A stretch of DNA of 48,219 bases from Tistrella mobilis (GCF_039634785.1 NZ_JBBIAB010000033.1:1-48219); one strand, 5' to 3'; numbered from the stretch's first letter, positions 1 to 8,348 are shown. The notes: generated by a model from the letters alone, not told the origin. Translations and numbers: made by a program.

Positions 1-237
1 TCCCGGCAAACGGGACAAAACGAGTCCGAAACCACCCCCCGCATGATGTCGCAACTGATCGGCTTCATCTCTACAGCTGAAATCAGGCGGCTTCTCTCCA
101 GGCTTCTGTTCGCGACACAACACCACGCAGGGGACGTCTGGGCATGGTTTCGGTGGCGGCAGTCACATCAAGCGGTTGCGGCCATTTCGCATCGGGCGAA
201 AGATATAATATGCAACTGTAGTACTAAGCCGAGATGA
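1..237 (+). pseudogene. C-terminal remnant of an IS701-like transposase (partial at window edge)
   Basis: The frame is open from base 1 to the TGA at 235-237, so the visible part may be the end of a longer gene lying outside the window. The C-terminal residues show an EIRRLL stretch followed by a WAWFRWRQSHQA segment and a basic tail. This resembles the C-terminal EVRRLL...LAWSWWRRRHQA tail I associate with IS701-type DDE transposases. The stretch is less GC-rich than its neighbours and no terminal inverted repeat could be recognised. Whether it is a live copy cut by the window edge or a decayed remnant cannot be told. The family assignment is from memory. Confidence 0.42.
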
Positions 238-239
238 TT

Positions 240-269
240 GCGCCGGGCCAGGTTCGTCGGGCCCGGCGC
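240..269 (-). terminator. GC-rich hairpin after the acyl-CoA ligase gene
   Basis: A perfect 10-bp inverted repeat, gcgccgggcc (240-249) and ggcccggcgc (260-269), encloses a 10-nt loop. It starts 13 nt beyond the stop codon of the ligase gene, reading leftward. Only a weak T-tract follows on the minus strand, so it is a likely but not classic intrinsic terminator. Confidence 0.6.
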
Positions 270-282
270 ATGTTGCTGAGCG

Positions 283-1848
283 TCAGCCCGCCCGATGCGT
301 GTCGCGCAGGGCCTTGCGGTTCAGCTTGCCGACCGCGGTTTTGGGGATCGCATCCACCACGATCACCCGGCGCGGCTTCTTATAGCCGGCGAGGCGTTCG
401 CCCGCGAAGCTGCGGAGTTCCTCGGTGAAGGCCTCGGGCTCGGCCGCGGCGCGGGCGCGGTGGTCGGGGCGGAGCGCCACCACCGCGGTCACCGCCTCGA
501 CCCATTGCGGATCGCTGAGGCCGATCACCGCGCATTCGGCGACGGCCGGATGGGCGGCCAGCACGTCTTCCACCTCGCGCGGATAGACGTTGTAGCCGCC
601 GGTGACGATCATGTCCGAGGTGCGGTCCAGAAGGTGCAGATAACCGCGGTCGCAGATCCGGCCGATATCGCGGGTGCGCATCCAGCCCTCGGGCAGCAGG
701 GTTTCGGCGTTGAGCGCCGGCGCGTCCAGATAGCCCTTCATCCGCTGGGGCGCGCGGACCGCGATCTCACCGGGTTCACCCGCCGGCACGTCCTGGCCGG
801 CGGCATCGACGATGCGGAGTTCGACATCCAGCGCCGGCCGGCCGGCGGCGCCCAGCAGCTCCGGCACATGGTCTTCGGGGCGCAGCACCGAGATGGTCAG
901 CGGGCATTCGGTCTGGCCGTAATACTGCCAGAAGCGGTGCTGCCCCCACATCGCCATCGCCCGCTCGATCACCGGCCGCGGCATGGGCGAGGCGCCGTAG
1001 ATGATCGTCTTCAGCCGGCTGTCCGCCACGGCGGCCGCCCCCGGCCGGTCGAGCAGCATGCCCAGCATGGTCGGCACCATGTTGATCGCGGTGATGCCGT
1101 CCTCGACGATCCGGGCCAGATAGGCGTCGGGTTCGAAGCCGCGCATGATCACCGTGCGGCCGCCGCGCAGCCAGAAGGGCAGAACGAACACGCCGCTCGC
1201 ATGGATCAGCGAGGCGGCATGGAGCATGGCGTCGTCGGGCCCGGCCGGCAGCAGGTTCAGCAGCACGTTGCGGCAGATCGCGGCATAGGAGGCCTGGGTG
1301 TGCTGGGCGGCCTTGAGCGTGCCGGTGGTGCCCGAGGTGAAGAGGGTCAGCACCACGTCGTCGGCTTCAACCCGGATCGCGGGCGGGGTGGTGGGCTGGT
1401 CGGCCGCGGCCGCCACGATGTCGCTGCCACCGCCCTCGGTCGTGCCAAGGCCGAGCAGGGTGAGATCAGGCAGTTCGGCGGCAAGCTCTGCTGCCCGTCC
1501 CGCGAGTTCCGGCCCGTAGACCAGGGCGCCGACCGGGGTTTCGCGCAGCATATGGGCGTGTTCGCGCAGCGACAGCCTGGAATTCAGCGGCACGCGGTCG
1601 ATGCCGGCGCGCACGCAGGCGAAATCGACCGGCACGCTCATCAGCCCGTTGTCGAGCAGCAGGGCCACGCGGGTGCGGTGCCCGAGCCCTGCGGCATGGA
1701 AGGCATTGGCGAGCCGGGCGGAGAGCTGGTCGACCTCGGTGAAGGTCAGGCTCCGGCCTTCGAACTCGATGGCGGTGCGCGGGCCGTGCCAGCGCGCACC
1801 CTGGTCGATCAGGTCGCGGTAGAGAGGTCCACAGGTGGTGGCCGACAT
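283..1848 (-). CDS. AMP-dependent acyl-CoA synthetase/ligase
   Basis: This 521-residue member of the ANL adenylate-forming superfamily would activate a carboxylic acid with ATP and join it to CoA. The family marks appear in order: the phosphate-binding loop LFTSGTTGTLKAA, the YGQTE motif, the hinge region GGYNVYPREVEDVL, and a C-terminal lysine motif PKTAVGKLNRKAL. The start at 1848 (MSATTCGPLY) is chosen over an upstream in-frame codon because the upstream residues are Arg/Pro-rich and unlike the family, and an AGGGAG box precedes it. It follows an enoyl-CoA hydratase gene with a 93-nt gap, so the two probably form one unit controlled by the divergent PaaX-like regulator. The substrate (fatty or aromatic acid) cannot be read from sequence. 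Confidence 0.88.
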   Translation of the reverse strand: MSATTCGPLYRDLIDQGARWHGPRTAIEFEGRSLTFTEVDQLSARLANAFHAAGLGHRTRVALLLDNGLMSVPVDFACVRAGIDRVPLNSRLSLREHAHMLRETPVGALVYGPELAGRAAELAAELPDLTLLGLGTTEGGGSDIVAAAADQPTTPPAIRVEADDVVLTLFTSGTTGTLKAAQHTQASYAAICRNVLLNLLPAGPDDAMLHAASLIHASGVFVLPFWLRGGRTVIMRGFEPDAYLARIVEDGITAINMVPTMLGMLLDRPGAAAVADSRLKTIIYGASPMPRPVIERAMAMWGQHRFWQYYGQTECPLTISVLRPEDHVPELLGAAGRPALDVELRIVDAAGQDVPAGEPGEIAVRAPQRMKGYLDAPALNAETLLPEGWMRTRDIGRICDRGYLHLLDRTSDMIVTGGYNVYPREVEDVLAAHPAVAECAVIGLSDPQWVEAVTAVVALRPDHRARAAAEPEAFTEELRSFAGERLAGYKKPRRVIVVDAIPKTAVGKLNRKALRDTHRAG

Positions 1849-1941
1849 CGGACGTCTGGTCTCCCTGTCACGGGGCCGCGGGCTTGGGCGCGGCCGGCAT
1901 GGTTGCATGGTTCTGCCCCGGTGAGGTCCGGGGTTCTTCCG

Positions 1942-2745
1942 TCAGTCCTCGAAACTGCCATGGCGCCCGGCCCCGGCGGCGAAACGGCCGGCCCCGGCGA
2001 TGGCTTCCTCGAACACGATCGGATAGCCGCCGGCGCCTTCGCGCGCCAACGCCTCGGCCATCGGCAGATCCCATTGGCCGATCGCCGATCGCCGGTCGGC
2101 GCGCATGCAGGCCTGCGGGAAGGCGGCAATCTGGCGGGCGAGCGCCTCTGCCGCTGCGCGGGCCTCTCCCTTCGGCACCACACGGTTGGCGAGGCCGATC
2201 GCCAGCGCCTCTGCCGCATCGACCGGGCGGCCGGTCAGGATCATGTCCATGGCCCGGCCATGGCCCACGATCCGCGGCAGGCGTACCGTGCCGCCATCGA
2301 TCAGAGGCACGCCCCAGCGGCGGCAGAACACGCCGAACACGGCATCTTCTTCGGCAACCCGCAGGTCGCACATCAGGGCCAGTTCCAGCCCGCCGGCCAC
2401 GGCATGGCCTGCAACCGCGGCGATGACCGGCTTGTCGATCACCATCCGGCTGGGCCCCATCGGCCCGGGCCCGGTGCCGGTCGGCTCCACCTCGTTGCGC
2501 AGATCCGGGTCGCCCAGGGCGCGCAGATCGGCCCCGGCGCAGAAGGTACCACCCGCCCCCCAGAGCACGATCACCCGCACATCGGGATCAGCATCGGCGG
2601 CGGCGAAGGCGGCGCGCAGCGCCTGGGCCGTGGGCCGGTCCACCGCATTGCGCCGTTCGGGGCGATCCAGGATGATGGTTGAAATCCCGGCGGCGGTTTC
2701 GACCCTGACGGGCTGGCGTTCGGACGTGGTATCATCTGGGTTCAT
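1942..2745 (-). CDS. Enoyl-CoA hydratase/isomerase (crotonase) family protein
   Basis: This 267-residue crotonase-fold protein probably hydrates a 2-enoyl-CoA during beta-oxidation-like breakdown. Visible marks are the N-terminal LDRPERRNAVD strand-turn, the first oxyanion-hole segment GTFCAGADL and the second, AGHAVAGGLELALMCD, with its glycine pair. An acidic residue follows the VFGVFCRRWGV segment. The ATG at 2745 is preferred because GGAGG lies nine bases upstream; an earlier in-frame ATG adds only Arg residues. It sits upstream of the CoA ligase gene in the same direction and is divergent from the PaaX-like gene, with 48 bp between the two starts. That spacing suggests control by that repressor through an acyl-CoA ligand. 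Confidence 0.86.
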   Translation of the reverse strand: MNPDDTTSERQPVRVETAAGISTIILDRPERRNAVDRPTAQALRAAFAAADADPDVRVIVLWGAGGTFCAGADLRALGDPDLRNEVEPTGTGPGPMGPSRMVIDKPVIAAVAGHAVAGGLELALMCDLRVAEEDAVFGVFCRRWGVPLIDGGTVRLPRIVGHGRAMDMILTGRPVDAAEALAIGLANRVVPKGEARAAAEALARQIAAFPQACMRADRRSAIGQWDLPMAEALAREGAGGYPIVFEEAIAGAGRFAAGAGRHGSFED

Positions 2746-2763
2746 CGGGCGCCTCCGTCGCAT

Positions 2764-2774
2764 CAAACCGTTTG
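2764..2774. promoter_or_regulatory. Candidate operator between the hydratase and PaaX-like genes
   Basis: The short intergenic stretch contains the palindrome caaac-c-gtttg, with 5-bp arms around one base. It lies between the two divergent start codons and could be bound by the PaaX-like protein. The site is short and no second copy was found, so this is inference from position and symmetry. Confidence 0.35.
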
Positions 2775-2793
2775 CTTCAGTCTATGGTATTTA

Positions 2794-3663
2794 ATGACGA
2801 TCGACGAAACATCGCAAGCCGACGCTTCAGTTTCCACCGAAACGGTCACGAATCCAACCCCGCCCAACGCGCGGGAGATGGTTCTGGATCTTCTGACGAC
2901 ACATGACGCCCATGAACTGCCGCTGAAGGCGCTGGTCCGGGCCGGCAATCTGTTCGGCTATACCGATCAGACGGTGCGGGTGGCGCTCAGCCGGCTGAAG
3001 GCGGACGGGGTGATCGCCTCGCCGGCGCGGGGCGTTCATGCACTGGCCGCGGCCGGCGCGCTGGTGCGCGAGGTGGAAGGCTGGCGGCGGCGGGAAGGGC
3101 GTCTGGTCGCCTGGTCCGGTGCCTGGATCGGCGTCGCCGATGCGGCGATCGACCGGACGGACCGGCCGCAGCTTCGCCGCCACGACCGCGCGCTCAGGCT
3201 GCGCGGCTTCCGGCAGCTGACCCAGGGGGTGTGGATCCGGCCCGACAATCTGGCCGGCGGCACGACGGCGCTGCGGGATGATCTGGCGCAGCTGGGTCTG
3301 GCGCCCCTCGCGACCGTGTTTCGCCTGGATGATCTGGCCCCGGAGGATGAACGTCGCGCCCGCGCCCTCTGGGATGCCGCCTCCATGGACCGGACGGAGG
3401 CCGATCTCGACCGGCTGCTGGTGCTCGGCAATGCGGCGCAGGATGCGGTGGAGCGCGGGGAAGCGGCGCCCGAGCCGGTGGCGGCGGACTCGCTCGCCAT
3501 CGGCCGCACGGTGATCCGCAATCTGGTGCGCGATCCGCTGCTGCCCGACGAACTGCGCCCGGGCGAGACGCGGCGCCGGCTGACCGAGGGCATGATCGCC
3601 TATCAGCTCCGCGCCAAGGCGCTCTGGATCCGGCTGCTCGACCAGTGGGCGGCGGGCGGCTGA
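2794..3663 (+). CDS. PaaX-family transcriptional regulator
   Basis: This 289-residue protein matches the PaaX family, whose best-known member represses phenylacetate catabolism and is released by phenylacetyl-CoA. The N-terminal winged-helix part (about residues 29-75) carries VLDLLTTHD and YTDQTVRVALSRLKADG, typical of the family. The middle and C-terminal parts contain the LRGFRQLTQGVWIRPDNL segment and a helical end. The first 28 residues are Ser/Thr-rich and not family-like. No Shine-Dalgarno sequence precedes the ATG at 2794, so the true start may differ or the message may be leaderless. It is divergent from the hydratase and CoA-ligase genes, its probable targets. Its inducer is unknown. 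Confidence 0.86.
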   Translation: MTIDETSQADASVSTETVTNPTPPNAREMVLDLLTTHDAHELPLKALVRAGNLFGYTDQTVRVALSRLKADGVIASPARGVHALAAAGALVREVEGWRRREGRLVAWSGAWIGVADAAIDRTDRPQLRRHDRALRLRGFRQLTQGVWIRPDNLAGGTTALRDDLAQLGLAPLATVFRLDDLAPEDERRARALWDAASMDRTEADLDRLLVLGNAAQDAVERGEAAPEPVAADSLAIGRTVIRNLVRDPLLPDELRPGETRRRLTEGMIAYQLRAKALWIRLLDQWAAGG

Positions 3664-3687
3664 ACATGACCGGGGGAGAATGGGCAA

Positions 3688-3718
3688 CGGGGGAGAATGG
3701 CCATGCCATCCTCCCCCG
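3688..3718. terminator. Bidirectional hairpin between paaX-like and hpaI
   Basis: Arms at 3688-3701 (cgggggagaatggc) and 3705-3718 (gccatcctcccccg) pair over 14 positions with one mismatch around a 3-nt loop. It sits between two convergent genes. The left arm's first 13 bases are also present as a direct repeat at 3671-3683. Confidence 0.6.
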
Positions 3719-3743
3719 CACCTCGTTCCGATCGCGTCAGATG

Positions 3744-4511
3744 TCAGCTGCCGCGAACCTCGGCCAGCATGGCCTTCGCACCGGCCATCAGCACGCCGAT
3801 ATCGACCCCGGCGGCCACGAAGCGATAGCCCCAGTCGACATAGCGCCGGGCATCGGCGGCGTTGGTCGCCAGGATGCCGGGGGCCTTGCCGGTGGCGGCG
3901 ATACGGGCGGCGGCGTCCTTCAGTGCGGCCTGCACCTCGGGATGGCCGGGCCGGCCCAGATGACCCATCGAGGCCGCGAGGTCCGAGGGGCCGATGAACA
4001 CGCCGTCGACCCCGTCGACCGCCGCGATTTCTTCCAGCCGGCCCAGCGCCTCGCCGGTTTCCACCTGAACGAGGACGCAGATCTCCCGGTTGGCGACCGC
4101 GAAGTAATCCTCGGTCTGGCCATAGCGGCTGGCGCGGGTGGCACCGGCGACGCCGCGCACGCCATGGGGCGGGTAGCGCGAGGCCAGCACGGCGGCAGCG
4201 GCTTCTTCCGCCGACTGGACGAAGGGCACCAGCAGGGTCTGGGCGCCGATGTCGAGCAGGCGCTTGATCAGCACCTTGTCGTTCCAGGCCGGGCGCACCA
4301 CCGCCGAGGCGGTGCCGGTGGCGGCCGCCTGAAGCAGCGGCTGCACGCCGGCCACATCCACCGGCGAATGCTCGCCGTCGAAAAGCAGCCAGTCGAAGCC
4401 GGCCAGCGACAGGGCTTCCGAGGCGACGGGGCTTGCCAGCGACAGCCAGAAGCCGTTCAGAACCTCACCGGCGGTAAGCCGGCGCTTGAAGTCGTTGCGG
4501 GGGGCCTTCAT
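3744..4511 (-). CDS. hpaI: 4-hydroxy-2-oxo-heptane-1,7-dioate aldolase (HpaI)
   Basis: This 255-residue class II pyruvate aldolase of the HpcH/HpaI family would split 4-hydroxy-2-oxoheptanedioate into pyruvate and succinic semialdehyde, the last step of the homoprotocatechuate meta pathway. The expected residues are present: His48 in DGEHSP, Arg73 in VVRP, and metal ligands Glu150 (VQVETG) and Asp176 (FIGPSDLA). These correspond to His45, Arg70, Glu149 and Asp175 of the E. coli enzyme as I recall it. It is the last gene of the minus-strand operon, 8 nt after hpaH, with GAGG before its ATG. A succinate-semialdehyde dehydrogenase gene nearby would handle one product. Confidence 0.92.
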   Translation of the reverse strand: MKAPRNDFKRRLTAGEVLNGFWLSLASPVASEALSLAGFDWLLFDGEHSPVDVAGVQPLLQAAATGTASAVVRPAWNDKVLIKRLLDIGAQTLLVPFVQSAEEAAAAVLASRYPPHGVRGVAGATRASRYGQTEDYFAVANREICVLVQVETGEALGRLEEIAAVDGVDGVFIGPSDLAASMGHLGRPGHPEVQAALKDAAARIAATGKAPGILATNAADARRYVDWGYRFVAAGVDIGVLMAGAKAMLAEVRGS

Positions 4512-4519
4512 CGCGCACC

Positions 4520-5302
4520 TCAGACGAACTGCACGGCGACGGCGCCGAGCGGGCCGAAATCGGCATGCAGCGTGTCGCCCTTCTTCGCCCAGACCGGCCG
4601 GGTGAAGCTGCCCGAGAGCAGCATATGGCCGGGTTCCAGCGTCACGTCGAAGGGGGCGAGCTTGTTGGCGAGCCAGGCCACCGCCATGGCCGGATGGCCG
4701 AGCACACCGGCGGCGAGGCCGGTCTCCTCGATCTCGGAATTGCGGTAGAAGATGGCGCCCACCCAGCGCAGATCGACATCGGTCGGCCGCACCGGCCGGC
4801 CGCCCAGCACCAGGCCGGCGGCAGCACCGTTATCGGCGACGGTGTCGAAGATCCGGCGCGGCTCGGTCACCCGGGCATCGATGATCTCGATTGAGGGCAC
4901 GACCCATTCGGTGGCGCGCAGCACGTCGACCAGGCCGACATTCGGGCCCTTCAGCGGTTCCTTCAGGATGAAGGTCAGCTCGGGCTCGACGCGGGGGACG
5001 CAGAAATCCTCGAACCGCACCTTGGCGCCGTCGGCGAGCACCAGATCGTCGAACATATAGCCGTAATCCGGCTCGTCGATCTTCGATGCCGCCTGCATGG
5101 CCTTGGAGGTGAGGCCGATCTTGTGGCCGATGATCTTCGCCCCGGCCTTCACCTTGGCGGCAGCCACGGCCGAGGAAATCGCATAGCTGTCGGCGATCTC
5201 GATCTCGGGGAACATCTCGGACGGGCGCTGGCCCTGCACCTTGGTGCGGTGGCTTTCAAGCAGGCTTTCGACGCAGCGTGCGCGCTGTTCTTCGGTCAGC
5301 AT
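4520..5302 (-). CDS. hpaH: 2-oxo-hept-4-ene-1,7-dioate hydratase (HpaH)
   Basis: This 260-residue protein of the FAH-like hydratase fold adds water to 2-oxo-hept-4-ene-1,7-dioate, giving the HpaI substrate. It resembles E. coli HpaH/HpcG closely over long stretches, for example HKIGLTSKAMQA, EPDYG, GLVLGGRPV and LSGSFTRPV. The predicted metal ligands Glu106, Glu108 (VPRVEPEL) and Glu139 (SIEIID) fall at the positions I recall for HpcG. It lies between hpaE (19-nt gap) and hpaI (8-nt gap) in the operon. Related hydratases of catechol pathways share the fold, but the similarity here favours HpaH itself. Confidence 0.92.
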   Translation of the reverse strand: MLTEEQRARCVESLLESHRTKVQGQRPSEMFPEIEIADSYAISSAVAAAKVKAGAKIIGHKIGLTSKAMQAASKIDEPDYGYMFDDLVLADGAKVRFEDFCVPRVEPELTFILKEPLKGPNVGLVDVLRATEWVVPSIEIIDARVTEPRRIFDTVADNGAAAGLVLGGRPVRPTDVDLRWVGAIFYRNSEIEETGLAAGVLGHPAMAVAWLANKLAPFDVTLEPGHMLLSGSFTRPVWAKKGDTLHADFGPLGAVAVQFV

Positions 5303-5321
5303 GGGAAACCCGATCCCTCTC

Positions 5322-6785
5322 TCAGAGCTTGATGCAGACGTTGCGGAGTTCGGTATAGAACTCCATCGAATGGATGCCGCCCTCGCGGCCGATGCCCGAC
5401 GCCTTGGAGCCGCCGAAGGGCGTGCGCAGATCGCGCAGGAACCAGCAGTTCACCCAGGCGATGCCGACCTCGATCGCCTTGGCGGTGCGATGGGCGCGGC
5501 CGAGACTGGTGGTCCAGATCGAGGTGGCGAGGCCGTAGGGGGTGTCGTTGGCGAGCGCCAGCGCCTCCTCCTCGGTGTCGAAGGGCGTGACATGGGTGCA
5601 GGGGCCGAAGATCTCGTCGCGGACCACGGCCGCATCCTCGGGCAGGCCGGTCCAGACGGTGGGCTCCACCCAGTAGCCGCCGGCATAGCCCGCCACATCC
5701 GGCGTGCCGCCGCCGGCGATCAGCGTGGCGCCGGCCGCACGCGCCTTGTCGTAATAGGACAGCACCTTGGCGCGATGCTCGGCGCTGATCACCGGGCCCA
5801 TGGTGGTGGCGGGGTCGAAGGGGTCGCCGAAGCGGTAGCTGCGCGCCTTGGCCGCCAGCCCCTCGACGAAGCGGTCGAAGATGCCGCGCTGGACATAGAG
5901 CCGTTCGGTCCCGAGACACACCTGGCCGGTATTGGCGAAGCAGGCGCGGCCCAGGCCTTCCAGCGTCGCCTCCAGATCGGCATCGTCGAACACGATGCCG
6001 GCATTCTTGCCGCCGAGTTCCAGCGACACCGGACGGATGCCGCCGGCGGCCGCGCGCATGATCGCCTCGCCGGTCCGGGTCTCGCCGGTGAAGGTGATGC
6101 CGTCGACATCCGGATGGGTGGTCAGGAATTCACCCGCCGCCCCCGGCCCCATGCCGTGGACGACGTTGTAGACGCCGCGCGGGATGCCGACCGCATTCAT
6201 CACCTCGCCCAGCAGGGTGGCGGTGGCGGGGGTTTCTTCCGAGGGCTTCACGACCACGGTGTTGCCGCAGGCGAGTGCCGGGGCAACTTTCCAGGTCATC
6301 AGCAGCAGCGGCAGGTTCCAGGGGCAGACCACCGCGATCACGCCGCGCGGCAGGCGGAGCGCATAGTTGAGCGCGCCGGCCCCGTCCGGGGTCGCCATCT
6401 CGAAGGTTTCGGTCGAGGCGGTCAGGATCTGATCTGCGAAGACGTTGAAATTGGCCGCCCCGCGCGGAATGTCGATATGCGAGGCGATCGAGCGCGGCTT
6501 GCCGGTGTCGCGGATCTCGGCCGCCAGGAACTCGTCGAAGCGGGCGTTGATGCCGTCGGCCAGCTTGCGCAGCAGGGCGACCCGTTCGGGGATCGACATC
6601 CGGCCCCAGGGGCCCTTCAGCGCCGCCTTTGCAGCACCGACCGCCGCATCCACTTCCGCCCGGCCGGCCGCGGAGACCTCGCCGATGACTTCACCCGTGG
6701 TCGGAAAATGATTGGCGAAAGCCTCGCCGCTGCCGGCGACGAATTCGCCGTCGATGAAGTTCAGGAAACGGGTCAAGTCGGTCAT
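5322..6785 (-). CDS. hpaE: 5-carboxymethyl-2-hydroxymuconate semialdehyde dehydrogenase (HpaE-like)
   Basis: A 487-residue NAD-dependent aldehyde dehydrogenase, the same length class as HpaE. The catalytic set is complete: Asn157 (CPWNLP), Lys180 (VVVKPSEE), Glu256 (LELGGK) and nucleophile Cys290 (NTGQVCLG). In the homoprotocatechuate pathway it oxidises the ring-cleavage semialdehyde. The start at 6785 (MTDLTRFLNF) overlaps the stop of the upstream class II aldolase-like gene by four bases (ATGA), implying coupled translation. The family also includes 2-hydroxymuconic semialdehyde dehydrogenases. The HpaE choice rests on the flanking hpaH and hpaI. Confidence 0.82.
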   Translation of the reverse strand: MTDLTRFLNFIDGEFVAGSGEAFANHFPTTGEVIGEVSAAGRAEVDAAVGAAKAALKGPWGRMSIPERVALLRKLADGINARFDEFLAAEIRDTGKPRSIASHIDIPRGAANFNVFADQILTASTETFEMATPDGAGALNYALRLPRGVIAVVCPWNLPLLLMTWKVAPALACGNTVVVKPSEETPATATLLGEVMNAVGIPRGVYNVVHGMGPGAAGEFLTTHPDVDGITFTGETRTGEAIMRAAAGGIRPVSLELGGKNAGIVFDDADLEATLEGLGRACFANTGQVCLGTERLYVQRGIFDRFVEGLAAKARSYRFGDPFDPATTMGPVISAEHRAKVLSYYDKARAAGATLIAGGGTPDVAGYAGGYWVEPTVWTGLPEDAAVVRDEIFGPCTHVTPFDTEEEALALANDTPYGLATSIWTTSLGRAHRTAKAIEVGIAWVNCWFLRDLRTPFGGSKASGIGREGGIHSMEFYTELRNVCIKL

Positions 6786-7486
6786 TCCTTTCGGTCGGCC
6801 GGCGGCGTGGCGATGTCGCGCTCGGGATCGCCGTCGGTCAGGTAGTCCCACATGCGTTCGAAGATCAGGCCGGCACGGGTGGCGCGGGCGGCGGCGGCCT
6901 CGGGGCCGATCACCGGGGCGGTATCGCCGAGACCGGTGGAAAGGGCGGCAAGCTCGATCCGGCAGACGTCTTCCAGATACCAGGCAAGGCCCACGGCCTC
7001 TTCCAGGCTGGCGCCGGCGACGACCGCGCCATTGCCGCGCATCAGCACGCCGGCGCTCTCGCCCATCGCCTCGATCACGCCCGCCGCCTTCTCGTCGTCG
7101 CGGACCAGCTGGATGTCGTCCCAGAGCCCGACGCCCGGGGCGAAATAGGTGCCGAAGCCATGGCGCATGCGCGGCACCCGGCCCAGCGCCGCCAGCGCCA
7201 TCATGCTGGGCGACATGAAGCGCACCACGCCCTGCGCCTCGGGGCGCTTTGCATAAATCCGCTGGTGCAGCCGCACCTCGCCCAGCACGCCCGCCGGCAG
7301 GGGGCCATCGACCGGCACCACGGTGCAGGCCTCGCCCGGGCGCACCAGCCCCATCGGCCGCGACGGGCAGACCAGGAAGCGGTCGGCATCGATCCGCGCC
7401 GAGCAGTGGCCATAGGCATGCACCAGCCCGGCCCGTCCGAGTGCGCGGGCAGCGACCCGGACGGTTGCAGCAAGACGGTCGGTCAT
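6782..7486 (-). CDS. Class II aldolase/adducin-fold protein with altered metal site, possible decarboxylase
   Basis: This 234-residue protein has the class II aldolase/adducin fold. Family enzymes bind a divalent metal with an HxH pair and a later His. Here Glu70 (GEVRLHQ) is kept, but the HxH position reads VVRFMSPSM (Arg89 and Met91 replace the His pair) and the usual GHG reads RGNGAVV (Asn152). All three metal His are therefore missing, while the fold motifs around them stay intact. Some members of this family decarboxylate aromatic or muconate acids, so a decarboxylase role in the ring-cleavage route is possible, but this is inference. It follows the extradiol dioxygenase gene by a few bases and overlaps hpaE. 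Confidence 0.75.
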   Translation of the reverse strand: MTDRLAATVRVAARALGRAGLVHAYGHCSARIDADRFLVCPSRPMGLVRPGEACTVVPVDGPLPAGVLGEVRLHQRIYAKRPEAQGVVRFMSPSMMALAALGRVPRMRHGFGTYFAPGVGLWDDIQLVRDDEKAAGVIEAMGESAGVLMRGNGAVVAGASLEEAVGLAWYLEDVCRIELAALSTGLGDTAPVIGPEAAAARATRAGLIFERMWDYLTDGDPERDIATPPADRKE

Positions 7487-7490
7487 GATC

Positions 7491-8348
7491 TCAGTCCTTG
7501 AAGGCGGCGATGTTCGGTGCCGAACCCCACTGGCAGAAGCCCTTGGGAGCGAAATGGAACTGGCGGTCCCGCCACAGCGGCTCGTCGTGGATCTCGCAGA
7601 CCCCGGTCGAGTATTCGAAGGTCATGCCGTCGGGGCCGGCGAAATACAGGAACTGCGCCGAAGACGTCGGGTGCCGGCCGGGGCCGAAGGTCACCGTCAC
7701 CTGGTTGCGGCGCAGATGCGCCAGCGAGCGCTGGATGTCGTCGGTGCTCGCCACCTGGTGGTTGACGTGCTGGATGCCCGGCTGGTGGAAGGGGAACAGC
7801 GCCACCGAGTGATGGATGGTGCCGAAGCGCATCAGCGGCGCATCGCCGATCCGGTCCGACACCCGCGCCTTGCAGACATCGGTCCAGAACAGCTCGTCGC
7901 GCGCCGGGTCGGTGGAGCAGAGCCCGACATGGGAAAAGCCGGTGATGCCGGCATCGCGGCTGCCGTGATAGCGCTGCGCCGTGGTTTCCGGCCGGACCAC
8001 GAATTCGATGTGGTTGCCGCTCGGGTCGTCGAAGCGGATGAATTCGCGGACATGGCGGGCATCGCATTCGGCCGGGGTGCCGTAATGGACGGCATGGCCC
8101 AGATTCTCCAGCACCGCACCCGCGTTCTGGAGGTCGGCGGAGGTCGCGATCTCGAAGGCCGTCGCCTCCTGCTCGCGGCCGCCCTCGACATAGCACAGCG
8201 TGTGGGCGCGGGCGTCGGACTTGAAGTAGATCGCGCCCTTGCGGCGCTCGGCCACCTCAAGCCCCAGGATGTTGACCGCGAACCATTCGGCACCGGCCAG
8301 ATCGCGGGTGCCGAGACGGCAATAGACGACGTCCTTGAGACCGATCAC
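7491..8348 (-). CDS. Type I extradiol ring-cleavage dioxygenase (VOC family)
   Basis: A 285-residue, two-module vicinal-oxygen-chelate protein like BphC-type catechol dioxygenases. Spacing against BphC predicts a full iron site: His140 (FSHVGL), His194 (IQHVNH) and Glu245 (FEYSTG). The acid-base helpers His179 (IHHS) and Tyr235 (FLYFAG) are at the same offsets as BphC His195 and Tyr250. It should open a catechol-type ring next to its hydroxyls, using Fe(II) or Mn(II). The start is GTG at 8348, overlapping the stop of the upstream paralogue (GTGA), so the two are translationally coupled. HpaD of E. coli is of a different (LigB) fold, so this is a non-orthologous cleavage enzyme. The exact catechol is unknown. 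Confidence 0.88.
   Translation of the reverse strand: MIGLKDVVYCRLGTRDLAGAEWFAVNILGLEVAERRKGAIYFKSDARAHTLCYVEGGREQEATAFEIATSADLQNAGAVLENLGHAVHYGTPAECDARHVREFIRFDDPSGNHIEFVVRPETTAQRYHGSRDAGITGFSHVGLCSTDPARDELFWTDVCKARVSDRIGDAPLMRFGTIHHSVALFPFHQPGIQHVNHQVASTDDIQRSLAHLRRNQVTVTFGPGRHPTSSAQFLYFAGPDGMTFEYSTGVCEIHDEPLWRDRQFHFAPKGFCQWGSAPNIAAFKD

Noticed and set aside
295-2682. Long plus-strand open frame opposite the CoA ligase and hydratase genes
   Set aside because: It is a high-GC antisense frame with repetitive Gly/His/Arg composition and no family motif; the minus strand carries two clear enzymes.
7491-8348. Naming the dioxygenase HpaD
   Set aside because: The E. coli HpaD is LigB-like; this protein is VOC-type. 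The reaction may be similar but the gene is not orthologous, and the substrate is not known.
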